A stretch of DNA of 64,000 nucleotides from Cyclobacteriaceae bacterium (GTDB lineage Bacteria; Bacteroidota; Bacteroidia; Cytophagales; Cyclobacteriaceae): the NCBI GenBank assembly GCA_019638275.1, contig JAHBUC010000001.1:186001-250000 (forward strand), given 5' to 3'. The translations under genes were made by a program, and so were the position numbers. Position 1 is the first letter of the stretch, and every line of letters starts with the position of its first letter. The notes below the pieces were generated by a model. It worked only from the letters and a program-made list of their open reading frames with translations, did not search any database and had not been told where the DNA came from. Of the stretch, positions 8,355-16,760 are shown piece after piece.

Positions 8355-9802
8355 TATTTCTTGAACACAAGATAAGCCGATCCGGCCAACATCACCAAAA
8401 TAAGGCTGTTCATTAAAATCGTAAGCCAGCGGTCATCGGCAGTGGCCCGGAGTGTATTGTCTGACAGGTTGATGCGATCGTAGAAAGAACCTCCATCAAC
8501 GGATTCAATTACTTCATTTTTCAAGCTTTCTCCCTCTACTATTACCGAGGCAGTTGCCTTCAGCGTATCATATTTAGCTTTTACAGGATTAAAGAAAACC
8601 CATTGAAAGTCATTAGCCAATTTAAATTCACCCGGTTCTTTTGGGATAATAAAATAGCTGAACGATTTGCTTCCCATTACCCGGTTGGCATCGCGCCTGA
8701 TGTTTTGCCGTACATTAGGTTCGTAAAAATCAAAATTAATAGTGTTTTTAACATTCGGTTTTTCAATGGATGAAATGTTCCCTTCTCCGTAAATAATAAA
8801 ATCGTAGGAAAAACTTTTTCCGGTTTGCAGGGCGGTGGAACTGATTTTTTCTTCAAGCCGGTAATCGCCAACTGCTACTTGCTTGCTCAACGGATGCGGA
8901 GGCAACTCTTTTACTTTCACTGTTTTTGGTTTGGAATAAAAAGTCTTCAAATCTTCCTGTCGGTTTTGCCCGAAGAAGGATGGATTTTTAGCCACTTTGT
9001 ATTTTTTCATTTCCAAGGGTACAATTGGAAACACAACCGGCTCAGTATTGATCGGGTAGAACGTTGCCTGATACATTTTGTATCGGGTGTATAATTTGCC
9101 GTTCAGGGTTATTCGCTCTCCCTCAATGTTTTCAATATTGAAATTCTCTTCCCAGCAGTTGGCGGGCTTTAATTTTTTTAAAATCTCCGACATCTGTTTG
9201 CTGATCTCATGCCAATACAAGGGTGCTTTGTTGTCTTCAGCAACATAAAATCCCAGTATCGCATTAAAACCTTCACCAATGTACACTTCATCTTTATTGG
9301 TGGTGAGGGCAAGAAATGCATCTTCTTTAATGTCGATAAATTCAGTGGGCGGAGCGCCAAATGTGTTGTCGCGCTCAAAAAAGCTTCTGAATGGATCTGC
9401 CTGACGTTGTTGCGTAACGGGTGCGCCAACTTTCACTTTTTTTCCCGGTGAGGAGATTACCTGATCGTTTACTTTCATTTTGAAGGCAGGAACGGTTATC
9501 GTGCCTTGTCGCGAAGGGAAGTACGACATGATGATGCTTTGCGAGGAGGAAATCTGGCCGTTGATGATACTGGTTTGAGAGGAGGTGGATTGTCCGGCTT
9601 TTGAGAATCCATCAATATCCGGGAAGTTGTCAATACTCTTCAGGCGCTCGTTTTGGACCGATACAGTAATGGTCCACGCCTGGTTCTGACCGATTTCATC
9701 AGGCCCTAAGGTGATCTGAATATCCTGTCCGTAAGTGAACGTTACGCTCAACAGGGCTGATAGCAGTGTAAAAATAACGTTTATCGAAAAATCCGGCCGC
9801 AT
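8354..9802 (-). CDS. batD: BatD family protein
   Basis: The start was placed at the ATG at 9802 (MRPDFSINVIFTLLSALLS), which gives a clean signal peptide ending TYGQ; the longer frame would need a TTG. The 482-residue product has tandem beta-sandwich regions that start with ITLGPDEIGQNQAWTITVSVQN and include the family block FPDIDGFSKAGQS..SSSQTSIINGQ. It ends in one membrane helix (LTILMNSLILVMLAGSAYLVF) and a short basic tail. BatD proteins are periplasmic-facing partners of the BatA/BatB von Willebrand proteins, linked to aerotolerance in Bacteroides. No batA, batB or MoxR gene lies next to it here, so it is an orphan copy. A -7 box, TACTTTTG, lies 30 bases upstream. Confidence 0.87.
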   Translation of the reverse strand: MRPDFSINVIFTLLSALLSVTFTYGQDIQITLGPDEIGQNQAWTITVSVQNERLKSIDNFPDIDGFSKAGQSTSSQTSIINGQISSSQSIIMSYFPSRQGTITVPAFKMKVNDQVISSPGKKVKVGAPVTQQRQADPFRSFFERDNTFGAPPTEFIDIKEDAFLALTTNKDEVYIGEGFNAILGFYVAEDNKAPLYWHEISKQMSEILKKLKPANCWEENFNIENIEGERITLNGKLYTRYKMYQATFYPINTEPVVFPIVPLEMKKYKVAKNPSFFGQNRQEDLKTFYSKPKTVKVKELPPHPLSKQVAVGDYRLEEKISSTALQTGKSFSYDFIIYGEGNISSIEKPNVKNTINFDFYEPNVRQNIRRDANRVMGSKSFSYFIIPKEPGEFKLANDFQWVFFNPVKAKYDTLKATASVIVEGESLKNEVIESVDGGSFYDRINLSDNTLRATADDRWLTILMNSLILVMLAGSAYLVFKK

Positions 9803-9831
9803 GCTCAATCTCTGTACCAAAATGATCGTTA

Positions 9832-9839
9832 CAAAAGTA
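9832..9839 (-). promoter_or_regulatory. Promoter -7 box for batD
   Basis: The minus strand reads TACTTTTG, matching TAnnTTTG, 30 bases before the batD ATG. This gives a predicted leader of about 25 bases and supports the ATG at 9802. Confidence 0.45.
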
Positions 9840-9926
9840 AAAATGTTCTTTCAGTTGATTTAACTCCATGTTAAATTTAACTGTTGCAAGCATAACTAAT
9901 TTTTTAACCGTTCATTACGTATTGCG

Positions 9927-10103
9927 ATGCTAAATTATGTCAAGAAAGTACTCACCAAAGTGAGTTTTGACGCCCAGCTTTTTGAAAAAGAGCTGCGAAA
10001 GGCCATCAACCTGTTGATTGGCGATGACATCCGGGAGCTCAAACATTGGTGTTATGCCAGGTTTGGGAATCAGTACGAGGCGATCCTGAATCGCTGTTTC
10101 TAG
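9927..10103 (+). CDS. Small basic protein, 58 residues, unknown function
   Basis: An ATG opens a 58-codon frame, MLNYVKKVLTKVSFDAQ..., ending NQYEAILNRCF. I do not recognise a named domain. The composition looks like a real protein: mostly helical, basic, with a coherent hydrophobic pattern (FEKELRKAINLLIG, IRELKHWCYARFG) and two cysteines. A strong terminator hairpin follows 23 bases after the stop, as expected for a transcribed unit. It is divergent from batD and upstream of the DUF2752-TM2 pair. From memory, similar short proteins are common in Cytophagales, but I cannot confirm that here. It may be a cytoplasmic regulator or binding protein. Confidence 0.65.
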   Translation: MLNYVKKVLTKVSFDAQLFEKELRKAINLLIGDDIRELKHWCYARFGNQYEAILNRCF

Positions 10104-10126
10104 TTGACTAAATTTTGTTTCATCAG

Positions 10127-10152
10127 CCCCCTTGCCAAAACAAGGGGGTTTT
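10127..10152 (+). terminator. Rho-independent terminator after the 58-residue gene
   Basis: CCCCCTTG (10127-10134) pairs perfectly with CAAGGGGG (10141-10148) around a six-base loop and is followed by TTTT. It sits between the small gene and DUF2752 and excludes the TTG at 10132 as a start for DUF2752. Confidence 0.8.
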
Positions 10153-10167
10153 AATTTATATTCGGTA

Positions 10168-10479
10168 GTGTTTTCAAAACTTTCCGTGTTCTTTCGATAC
10201 GTTCCTCCAGAAGCTCTATTCTGGACGGTTGCGCTCATTGCACTAGCCTTTTACCAGCCTGAATCTCAAAGTCATTTTACCTTGTGCCCAGTAAGTAACA
10301 TGGGCTTTGATTTTTGCCCCGGCTGTGGCCTTGGCCGATCGATAGCGTGGCTGTACAAAGGCGAGATTGTTCAGTCGTGGCAAGCACATCCGTTAGGAAT
10401 ATTCGCAGTTATTGTTTTAACTTATCGTATAATTTCACTCACAATCAAATCAAACAAACCCTATGGCAAAAGTAACTGA
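10168..10479 (+). CDS. DUF2752 domain membrane protein
   Basis: A GTG at 10168 is chosen as start. The open frame extends upstream to a TTG inside the terminator hairpin, which is unlikely to be used, and no ATG is present; a GTG at 10186 is an alternative. The product of about 103 residues has the DUF2752 signature: FTLCPVSNMGFDFCPGCGLGRS, then a conserved turn WQAHPLG between two membrane helices. The CP...CPGCG cysteines may bind a metal, but function is unknown in the family. The frame overlaps the TM2-domain gene by 17 bases, a pairing I know as frequent in Bacteroidota, which suggests the two small membrane proteins work together. Confidence 0.8.
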   Translation: MFSKLSVFFRYVPPEALFWTVALIALAFYQPESQSHFTLCPVSNMGFDFCPGCGLGRSIAWLYKGEIVQSWQAHPLGIFAVIVLTYRIISLTIKSNKPYGKSN

Positions 10480-10807
10480 TGTGCTCCCTGAACTCACAGG
10501 TGAAGAGATGGTATATGTTCAGAATCTGGTAAAAGATTGGGATGACGAAAAGGCGAGAAACTTTGCAAATGTTTATCGTACCCGTAGAAAAGACCCGCAA
10601 GTGATTTTGATTACAGCGCTGCTTGGGTTAATCGTTGTTGCAGGTGTACATCGCTTTTTGCTTGGCCAGATTGGTATGGGTTTGCTTTACCTTTTTACGG
10701 GTGGATTGTGTTTGATCGGAACCATCATTGACCTAGTTAATCATCAACGATTGGCTTTTGAGTTTAATCAGAAGGTTGCAGAAGAGGTTGCTACGATTAT
10801 GAAGTAA
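10463..10807 (+). CDS. TM2 domain-containing protein
   Basis: The 114-residue protein has an N-terminal cytoplasmic part (LTGEEMVYVQNLVKDW) and a TM2 domain at about residues 45-95. The domain has two membrane helices joined by a short turn: ILITALLGLIVVAGVHRFLLGQ, then GLLYLFTGGLCLIGTIIDL. The G-x-H-R-F-L-x-G motif is the family hallmark. TM2 proteins are found in bacteria and animals, and their biochemical role is poorly known. The ATG lies inside the end of the DUF2752 frame, so translation is probably coupled. The gene converges on queG with no bases between the two stop codons. Confidence 0.88.
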   Translation: MAKVTDVLPELTGEEMVYVQNLVKDWDDEKARNFANVYRTRRKDPQVILITALLGLIVVAGVHRFLLGQIGMGLLYLFTGGLCLIGTIIDLVNHQRLAFEFNQKVAEEVATIMK

Positions 10808-11726
10808 TTACTTCGTTACAAACTCAATATTTCTTTTTAATCCGGTAAAGCCGGTACGCTTCACTGCCGATTTCTTAAACACTCTTCGAAAAACTTCGTC
10901 TGTGATTTCGCGCCAGTCGTTTTGCGACATGTGCTCAAGATCGGGGTGAGGTTGAAAGCGTGACTCGTTATGCGGTTGTGAAAAACGGTTCCATGGGCAT
11001 ACATCCTTGGCAGATGTCGCAACGAAAGTCCAGTTTTCAAATTTCCTTTACTTCGTTGGGTATTTCTTCTTTCAATTCAATGGTGAAGTACGAAATGCAT
11101 TTACTGCCGTCCACTACGTAGGGTTGCGGAATAGCATCCGTGGGGCATGCATCCATACAAGCGGTGCATGTGCCGCAGTAATCTTTTATCGGACCATCGT
11201 ATTCCAGTTCAAGGTCTAGAATAATTTCAGCAAGGAAGAAAAAGCTGCCCATGGAACGATTCAAGAGCAATGAATTTTTTCCAATCCAACCTAATCCGGA
11301 TTTTTTAGCCCACGCGCGCTCCATAACAGGTGCAGAGTCAACGAATACCCTGCCATTCACATCACCAATTTCATCCTGAATGCGTTGTAAAAATTCCTTG
11401 AGTTTATCCTTGACTACAAAGTGATAGTCCTCACCGTATGCATACTTGGCAATTTTCAGGTTGTTTGGTTGAGCTAAATCTTTTTTTGGATAGTAATTAT
11501 ATACGAGGCTGATCACAGATTTAGCGCCCGGCACCAGTTTGGTTGGATCAAGCCGCTTGTCGAAATGATTTTCGAGGTATTGCATCTTACCCTGATAACC
11601 GCGCTTAAGCCAGGCTTCAAGCTTTGGGGCTTCTTCTTCCAGAAATTCAGCTTTGGATATGCCGCAGAATGAAAAGCCTAATCCTGAGGCAATATTTTTT
11701 ATCTGGGCTGTTATTTTTTCTTTCAT
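10808..11726 (-). pseudogene. queG: Epoxyqueuosine reductase, frameshifted
   Basis: QueG reduces epoxyqueuosine to queuosine in tRNA using cobalamin and two 4Fe-4S clusters. The start is the ATG at 11726 ([12 protein letters not shown]). The first 229 codons are normal, with [16 protein letters not shown] and the first cluster motif [12 protein letters not shown]. The frame then stops (TGA near 11040). The expected second motif, CDICQ-x-VCPWNRF, and the C-terminus (NESRFQPHPDLEHM to RNIEFVTK) are all encoded down to 10808, but in shifted frames. Matching the family needs about three small indels within 11005-11047, all in short homopolymer runs. The total of 919 bases is one over a multiple of three. 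Either a decayed gene or clustered base-calling errors would explain it. Confidence 0.85.
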
Positions 11727-11727
11727 G

Positions 11728-11825
11728 CCACTAAGACACATTCACAATGGCTTTACCAACTCTTTTCACTTCATCAGTCAAGGCTTCAAATTTCATTGTG
11801 TCTTGGTGTCTTGGTGTCTTGGTGG
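11728..11825. repeat. Small element with terminal inverted repeats (MITE-like remnant)
   Basis: CCACTAAGACACA at 11728-11740 is inverted relative to 11797-11825, which carries three tandem copies of GTGTCTTG followed by GTGG. Between the arms the minus strand encodes a 21-codon frame (MKFEALTDEVKRVG..., 11796-11731). From memory, such CCACCAAGACACCAAG arms and an MKFE start resemble sequence around GxxExxY-protein genes in Bacteroidota, so this may be a deletion remnant of one. It fills the gap between queG and ruvB. Confidence 0.55.
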
Positions 11826-11831
11826 CGAGTA

Positions 11832-12863
11832 TCAATCGAATAAACCCGGTCGCTTACTTTGAGGCGGAACTATTTTCAGGTGTTTGTAAGCGAGTTCAGT
11901 AGCTTCACGTCCGCGTGACGTTCGTTTGATATATCCTTCCTGAATCAGAAACGGCTCATACACCTCTTCAATGGTTTCTGCTTCTTCACCAACGGCAGTA
12001 GCAATAGTAGAAATCCCTACCGGTCCGCCTTTAAACTTTTCAATGATGGTGAGTAAAATGCGGTTATCCATATCATCTAATCCATGTTCATCAACATCCA
12101 GGGCTTTCAGCGCGAGTTGCGCAATGGCCAGTGTAATGGTGCCATCACCTTTTATTTGGGCAAAGTCACGGGTTCTGCGTAGCAGGTTATTGGCAATGCG
12201 TGGCGTGCCTCTGCTTCTTCTCGCGATTTCAAAAGCAGCTTCAGTATCAATAGGTGTATTTAAAATAGAAGCAGAACGATTGATGATTTTTTGAAGGAGC
12301 GCTGAATCGTAATATTCCAATCGGGCATTGATACCAAAGCGCGCCCGGAGTGGTGAAGTTAACAGTCCGGCACGCGTGGTGGCGCCAATTAATGTAAAAG
12401 GATTCAACCCAATCTGAATCGACCGTGCATTCGGTCCGGTATCCAGCATGATGTCGATCTTGAAATCCTCCATGGCAGAGTATAAATACTCCTCCACTAT
12501 CGGGTTTAACCGATGGATTTCATCTATAAACAAAACATCATTTGTTTCCAGGTTGGTGAGCAAGCCTGCCAGGTCGCTTGGCTTGTCCAATACCGGGCCG
12601 GATGTGATTTTGATGTTGGTTTCCAGTTCGTTGGCAATGATGTATGACAAGGTAGTTTTGCCCAATCCCGGAGGTCCGTGCAGTAATACGTGATCCAACG
12701 ACTCATTCCGTTGCCGGGCGGCTTCCACAAACACCTTAATGTTGTCAACAACCTTTTGTTGCCCTGTAAAATCATGGAAAGAGAGCGGCCTGAGTGCCTT
12801 TTCAATTTCCTTTTCGGCAGCCGTTTGGTTTTCAGAATCCCCCTGCAAATAGTCCTCGCGCAT
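11832..12863 (-). CDS. ruvB: Holliday junction branch migration helicase RuvB
   Basis: RuvB is the AAA+ motor that, with RuvA, drives branch migration of Holliday junctions during recombination repair. The start was set at the ATG at 12863 ([19 protein letters not shown]); the upstream extension begins with TTG. The 343-residue product contains Walker [10 protein letters not shown], Walker B DEIHRL, sensor region [18 protein letters not shown] and the C-terminal winged helix with [13 protein letters not shown]. The sequence is complete and normal in length. ruvA and ruvC are not in the window. The gene diverges from apbE. Confidence 0.97.
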   Translation of the reverse strand: MREDYLQGDSENQTAAEKEIEKALRPLSFHDFTGQQKVVDNIKVFVEAARQRNESLDHVLLHGPPGLGKTTLSYIIANELETNIKITSGPVLDKPSDLAGLLTNLETNDVLFIDEIHRLNPIVEEYLYSAMEDFKIDIMLDTGPNARSIQIGLNPFTLIGATTRAGLLTSPLRARFGINARLEYYDSALLQKIINRSASILNTPIDTEAAFEIARRSRGTPRIANNLLRRTRDFAQIKGDGTITLAIAQLALKALDVDEHGLDDMDNRILLTIIEKFKGGPVGISTIATAVGEEAETIEEVYEPFLIQEGYIKRTSRGREATELAYKHLKIVPPQSKRPGLFD

Positions 12864-12965
12864 GTTGTGATGTTTCGCGAAGGTACTCAATTGTGGGGAT
12901 TTTGTTTAAGCAACAGTGTTGCATTTAGACAATTTCCATAACTTGCGCCTTCAATTTTTCTGCAC

Positions 12966-13988
12966 ATGAATAACCGCACCAAGAATATCATCTATAGTAT
13001 TTTATTGATCGTTACGGTTTATGCGGTATACCTGTATCGGAAAGGCCAGCCTGTGCCGATAATGATTGAAGGGAAAACAATGGGCACTTCCTATCACATT
13101 ACTTATTTTGATAAGCACGGTCGCAATTTTAAACCCTCGGTGGATTCTTTGCTGGAAGTTGTGAATCAGAGCATTAATACCTACTTACCTGATTCTGAGA
13201 TCACGCAATTCAATCGGGGAGAGGGGTTAAAATTCTCACTCCCATATTTTTTGCCGGTGCTGAAAAAGGCGCGCGAAGTTTTCACTGCTTCTTCCGGAGC
13301 ATTTGATCCTACAGTGATGCCACTGGTAAATGCCTGGGGCTTTGGTCCTGCCGAGCCACTTAATCCGGATAACCTTCAGGTAGACTCCATTCGTGAGGTA
13401 GTGGGGTTTGAAAAAATTCAATTCAATGCCGATAGTGTGTGGAAAACGGATAGCCGTACACAACTTGATTTTGGCGGGATCGGGCAGGGTTATGGTGCTG
13501 ATGTGATTGCAGATTTTCTGAAAGCCAAGGGTATTGTTAATGTGTTTGTAGAAATTGGCGGAGAAGGCATGGCATGTGGTATAAACCTGAAAACGAAAAA
13601 GCCTTGGGAGATCGGTATACTTGATCCGGCCTCTACACGTGAGAAACTTTTTTTCAAAGCGTATGCTTTACTTAAGGATAAATCCTTTACAACATCGGGC
13701 AATTATTTCAACTACCGCGAAATAGATGGTAAAAAATATTCGCACACCATTGATCCGGAAACCGGCTATCCCGCCCGGAAGGAAATTTTAAGTGCCTCTG
13801 TTTTTGCGGCCGATGCCATTACTGCCGATGCATGGGCCACAGCTTTTATGGTTATGGGGCATGAGCGCGCCATAGAGCTTTTGAAAAGTCGTTCAGAAAT
13901 CGAAGGATTTATTATTTACTCCAACGATCAGGGAGGAACAGACGTATTTTTATCAGAATCGTTGAAAACCAGTATTAAACTTAAGTAA
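12966..13988 (+). CDS. apbE: FAD:protein FMN transferase (ApbE family)
   Basis: ApbE enzymes attach FMN from FAD to a Thr or Ser of flavoproteins such as NqrB/NqrC and RnfD/RnfG on the outer side of the inner membrane. The 340-residue product begins with a hydrophobic signal anchor (IIYSILLIVTVYAVYLY). Diagnostic motifs follow: GKTMGTSYHI, DFGGIGQGYGADVIADFL, the HTIDPETGYPA block and the metal-binding AADAITADAWATAFMVMG. No lipobox is present. No Na+-translocating quinone reductase gene is in the window, so its target lies elsewhere. The ZIP gene follows four bases after the stop, so the two are probably one operon. Confidence 0.93.
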   Translation: MNNRTKNIIYSILLIVTVYAVYLYRKGQPVPIMIEGKTMGTSYHITYFDKHGRNFKPSVDSLLEVVNQSINTYLPDSEITQFNRGEGLKFSLPYFLPVLKKAREVFTASSGAFDPTVMPLVNAWGFGPAEPLNPDNLQVDSIREVVGFEKIQFNADSVWKTDSRTQLDFGGIGQGYGADVIADFLKAKGIVNVFVEIGGEGMACGINLKTKKPWEIGILDPASTREKLFFKAYALLKDKSFTTSGNYFNYREIDGKKYSHTIDPETGYPARKEILSASVFAADAITADAWATAFMVMGHERAIELLKSRSEIEGFIIYSNDQGGTDVFLSESLKTSIKLK

Positions 13989-13992
13989 TACA

Positions 13993-14751
13993 ATGACCCT
14001 CAAATTGCTGGTACTTTTCTTTACACCACTCCTTTCGGGGTTGTTGGTTTATTTGTTGCCAAGTGGTAAAACCCGAAGCTATCGTCTGCTTCTGGTATTT
14101 GCCGGTGCATATCTTTTTGGAATTACGGTAGTGCACATATTGCCCGAGCTTTATCGAGGACATGGCGAGGTTGAGCTGATTGGCCTTTTTGTATTGTGTG
14201 GTTTTTTTCTGCAGCAGATTCTGGAGCATTTTACATCAGGTGTTGAGCACGGACACATTCATACACATGATCACGTGCACGATCACCAACATTCGCATTA
14301 TCATGAACAGGTCTCAGCCATTGTGTTGTTGATGGCGTTGTGTGTTCACGCCTTTCTGGAAGGCGCCATGCTGGCACAACCGGCTTCAGGCATTCAATAT
14401 GATGTGAATGCCGTGTTGTTAGGCATTGCCTTGCATCGGGCTCCGGCAGCTTTTGCGTTAATGACCGTGCTTTCGTTTCAGCTTCATTCAAAAAATAAAG
14501 CAGTTCCTTACCTCATCGTTTTTTCAGTTGCGGCACCAATCGGGTTGTTAATTTCCACATACCTGGTAGAGGCTGAAATTCTTTCGCAATCGGGATTGGT
14601 ATTGCTTTATGCATTGGTGAGTGGAAATTTTCTGCACATCTCTACTACCATTGTGTTTGAAAGCAGTCCCGAACATCACTTCAATGCGCGAAAGCTTACG
14701 GTAGCCATATTGGGTGCATTGGTGGCCGTGGCGGTGGAGTATTTTCTGTAA
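13993..14751 (+). CDS. ZIP family metal transporter
   Basis: The 252-residue integral membrane protein has about eight hydrophobic segments. A histidine-rich cytoplasmic loop (about residues 83-105, HGHIHTHDHVHDHQHSH) typical of ZIP zinc/iron permeases lies between the third and fourth. The metal-path motifs HILPE in the second helix, HAFLEGAML in the fourth and LHRAPAAFAL in the fifth are present. Zinc uptake is the most likely role; iron or manganese cannot be excluded. The gene follows apbE with only four bases between, so a shared transcript is likely although no functional link is obvious. No Zur-like box was recognised. Confidence 0.88.
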   Translation: MTLKLLVLFFTPLLSGLLVYLLPSGKTRSYRLLLVFAGAYLFGITVVHILPELYRGHGEVELIGLFVLCGFFLQQILEHFTSGVEHGHIHTHDHVHDHQHSHYHEQVSAIVLLMALCVHAFLEGAMLAQPASGIQYDVNAVLLGIALHRAPAAFALMTVLSFQLHSKNKAVPYLIVFSVAAPIGLLISTYLVEAEILSQSGLVLLYALVSGNFLHISTTIVFESSPEHHFNARKLTVAILGALVAVAVEYFL

Positions 14752-14831
14752 ACGGCAAGCTTCTCATCTCGATCAATTTTTGTTTTCATTCAAAAAGCCG
14801 ATTTTAGTTGTCTTCAATCAAGCAAGACAAT

Positions 14832-16724
14832 ATGGATATTGTGCGTTCATTTGAGGATTACATAAAGCAATACCAACAGAGCATTGACAACCCCGAAACC
14901 TTTTGGGCCGATGTGGCTGGCGATTTTCACTGGCGAAAGAAATGGGATAAAGTGCTGGAATGGGATTTTCACAAACCCGAAGTACAATGGTTCGTTGGCG
15001 GGAAATTGAACATCACCGAGAACTGCCTGGATCGTCATTTGCCAGAACGGGCCAACCAAACAGCCATTATTTGGGAGCCGAATGATCCTTCTGAAGAGCC
15101 GCGTAACATTACTTACCAGGAATTATTTCATGAGGTGTGCCGGGTGGCCAACATGCTCAAAGCACAAGGTGTGCAAAAAGGTGATAAAGTTTGCATTTAC
15201 ATGCCGATGATTCCCGAAGTGGCGTTTGCCATGTTGGCGTGTGCGCGTATCGGTGCGGTTCACTCGGTTGTCTTTGCCGGATTTTCATCACGATCATTAA
15301 TCGATCGTATTAATGATGCCGGATGTAAACTGGTACTAACCACCGATGGCTCGTATCGGGGAGATAAGATTATAAACCTGAAAGCCATTGTGGATGAAGC
15401 GCTGGAGAGTTGTCCTTCCGTTGAACGTGTATTGATAAAGAAGCGCACCGGTTCAAAGGTTGTTATGAAAGCCAATCGGGATGTGTGGTGGGATGAGGCG
15501 ATAAAAAACATGCCGGATGTTTGTGCCGCAGAGGAAATGGATGCGGAAGACCTGTTGTTCATTTTGTACACATCGGGCTCAACCGGAAAACCCAAGGGCA
15601 TGGTGCACACCATTGGTGGGTATATGGTGTATACGAACTTCACATTTCGCACGGTATTTCAGTATCAGGAAGGCCAGGTGTATTGGTGCACAGCCGATGT
15701 AGGTTGGATCACCGGGCATTCTTACATCGTATATGGTCCGCTGTCTGCCGGAGCCACAACCTTGATGTTTGAGGGCGTTCCCTCATGGCCCGATATGGGT
15801 CGCTTCTGGCATGTGGCTGAAAAGCATCGGGTGAATATTTTTTATACGGCTCCTACGGCCATCCGCTCGTTGGAAAAAGCACCCTTGAGTTTTGTAAAGC
15901 AATATGATCTCCACAATTTAAAAGTGCTGGGTACGGTTGGTGAACCCATCAATGAAGAGGCCTGGCATTGGTACCACGAACACATTGGCAAAGGCAAGTG
16001 CCCGATTGTAGATACGTGGTGGCAAACCGAAACGGGTGGGTTCATGATTTCACCAATCGCACACATTACCAAACTCAAACCCGCTTTTGCTTCCTTTCCG
16101 CTGCCGGGGGTTCAACCGGTAATTATGGATGAAAAGCGACAGGAAGTAACTACCTCACCCGGAGAAGGACGATTGACCATTGGTTTTCCGTGGCCGGGAA
16201 TGGCGCGCACCATTTATGGCGATCATCAACGGTTTCGTGAAACATATTTCTCCACCTTTCCGGGAAAATATTTTACGGGCGATGGCTGCAGACGTGATGC
16301 AGAAGGTTATTACCGCATTACCGGCCGTGTGGATGATGTGATCATTGTATCGGGCCATAATTTGGGTACAGCCGAAATTGAAAGCGCAGTTGATGAACAC
16401 TCGGCAGTATGTGAAACGGCCGTAGTAGGGTATCCGCATGATGTGAAAGGTCAGGGTATTTATGCATACGTAATCTGTTACGATAGACCACATGAGGAGG
16501 AAAAACTTCGACATGAAATCCGCGAGTTGGTAGCAAAAATTATTGGCCCCATTGCCAAGCCCGACAAGATTCAGTTTGTAAGTGGCTTGCCGAAAACACG
16601 CTCCGGAAAAATTATGCGCAGAATTTTGCGAAAAGTTGCCGAAGGAAATACTACGGATTTAGGAGATGTTACTACCTTGCTCGACCCTTCGGTAGTGGAG
16701 GAAATCAAGGCAGGAGCATTGTAA
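14832..16724 (+). CDS. acs: Acetate--CoA ligase (acetyl-CoA synthetase)
   Basis: Acs activates acetate with ATP and CoA through acetyl-AMP. The start was set at the ATG at 14832 (MDIVRSFEDYIKQYQQS), because the longer frame begins with TTG. The 630-residue protein has the N-terminal ACAS_N region (FWADVAGDFHWRKKWDKVL), the P-loop LYTSGSTGKPKGMVHT, the adenylate motif DTWWQTETGG, and the hinge GRVDDVIIVSGHNLGT. The C-terminal KTRSGKIMRR holds the conserved Lys near residue 593, acetylated in other bacteria to switch the enzyme off. Length is typical. It stands alone and would supply the TCA enzymes encoded further downstream. Confidence 0.96.
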   Translation: MDIVRSFEDYIKQYQQSIDNPETFWADVAGDFHWRKKWDKVLEWDFHKPEVQWFVGGKLNITENCLDRHLPERANQTAIIWEPNDPSEEPRNITYQELFHEVCRVANMLKAQGVQKGDKVCIYMPMIPEVAFAMLACARIGAVHSVVFAGFSSRSLIDRINDAGCKLVLTTDGSYRGDKIINLKAIVDEALESCPSVERVLIKKRTGSKVVMKANRDVWWDEAIKNMPDVCAAEEMDAEDLLFILYTSGSTGKPKGMVHTIGGYMVYTNFTFRTVFQYQEGQVYWCTADVGWITGHSYIVYGPLSAGATTLMFEGVPSWPDMGRFWHVAEKHRVNIFYTAPTAIRSLEKAPLSFVKQYDLHNLKVLGTVGEPINEEAWHWYHEHIGKGKCPIVDTWWQTETGGFMISPIAHITKLKPAFASFPLPGVQPVIMDEKRQEVTTSPGEGRLTIGFPWPGMARTIYGDHQRFRETYFSTFPGKYFTGDGCRRDAEGYYRITGRVDDVIIVSGHNLGTAEIESAVDEHSAVCETAVVGYPHDVKGQGIYAYVICYDRPHEEEKLRHEIRELVAKIIGPIAKPDKIQFVSGLPKTRSGKIMRRILRKVAEGNTTDLGDVTTLLDPSVVEEIKAGAL

Positions 16725-16748
16725 GAATCATTTCCTGCTATTTTTGGT

Positions 16749-16756
16749 TACCTTTG
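16749..16756 (+). promoter_or_regulatory. Promoter -7 box for the Uma2 gene
   Basis: TACCTTTG matches TAnnTTTG and ends only four bases before the ATG at 16761. If it is used, transcription would start at or within a base or two of the start codon, giving a leaderless or nearly leaderless mRNA. Confidence 0.45.
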
Positions 16757-16760
16757 ATAT

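Noticed and set aside
11038-11040. TGA in queG as selenocysteine
   Set aside because: The surrounding sequence does not align in that frame beyond the TGA, and QueG has no selenocysteine. The frame is shifted.
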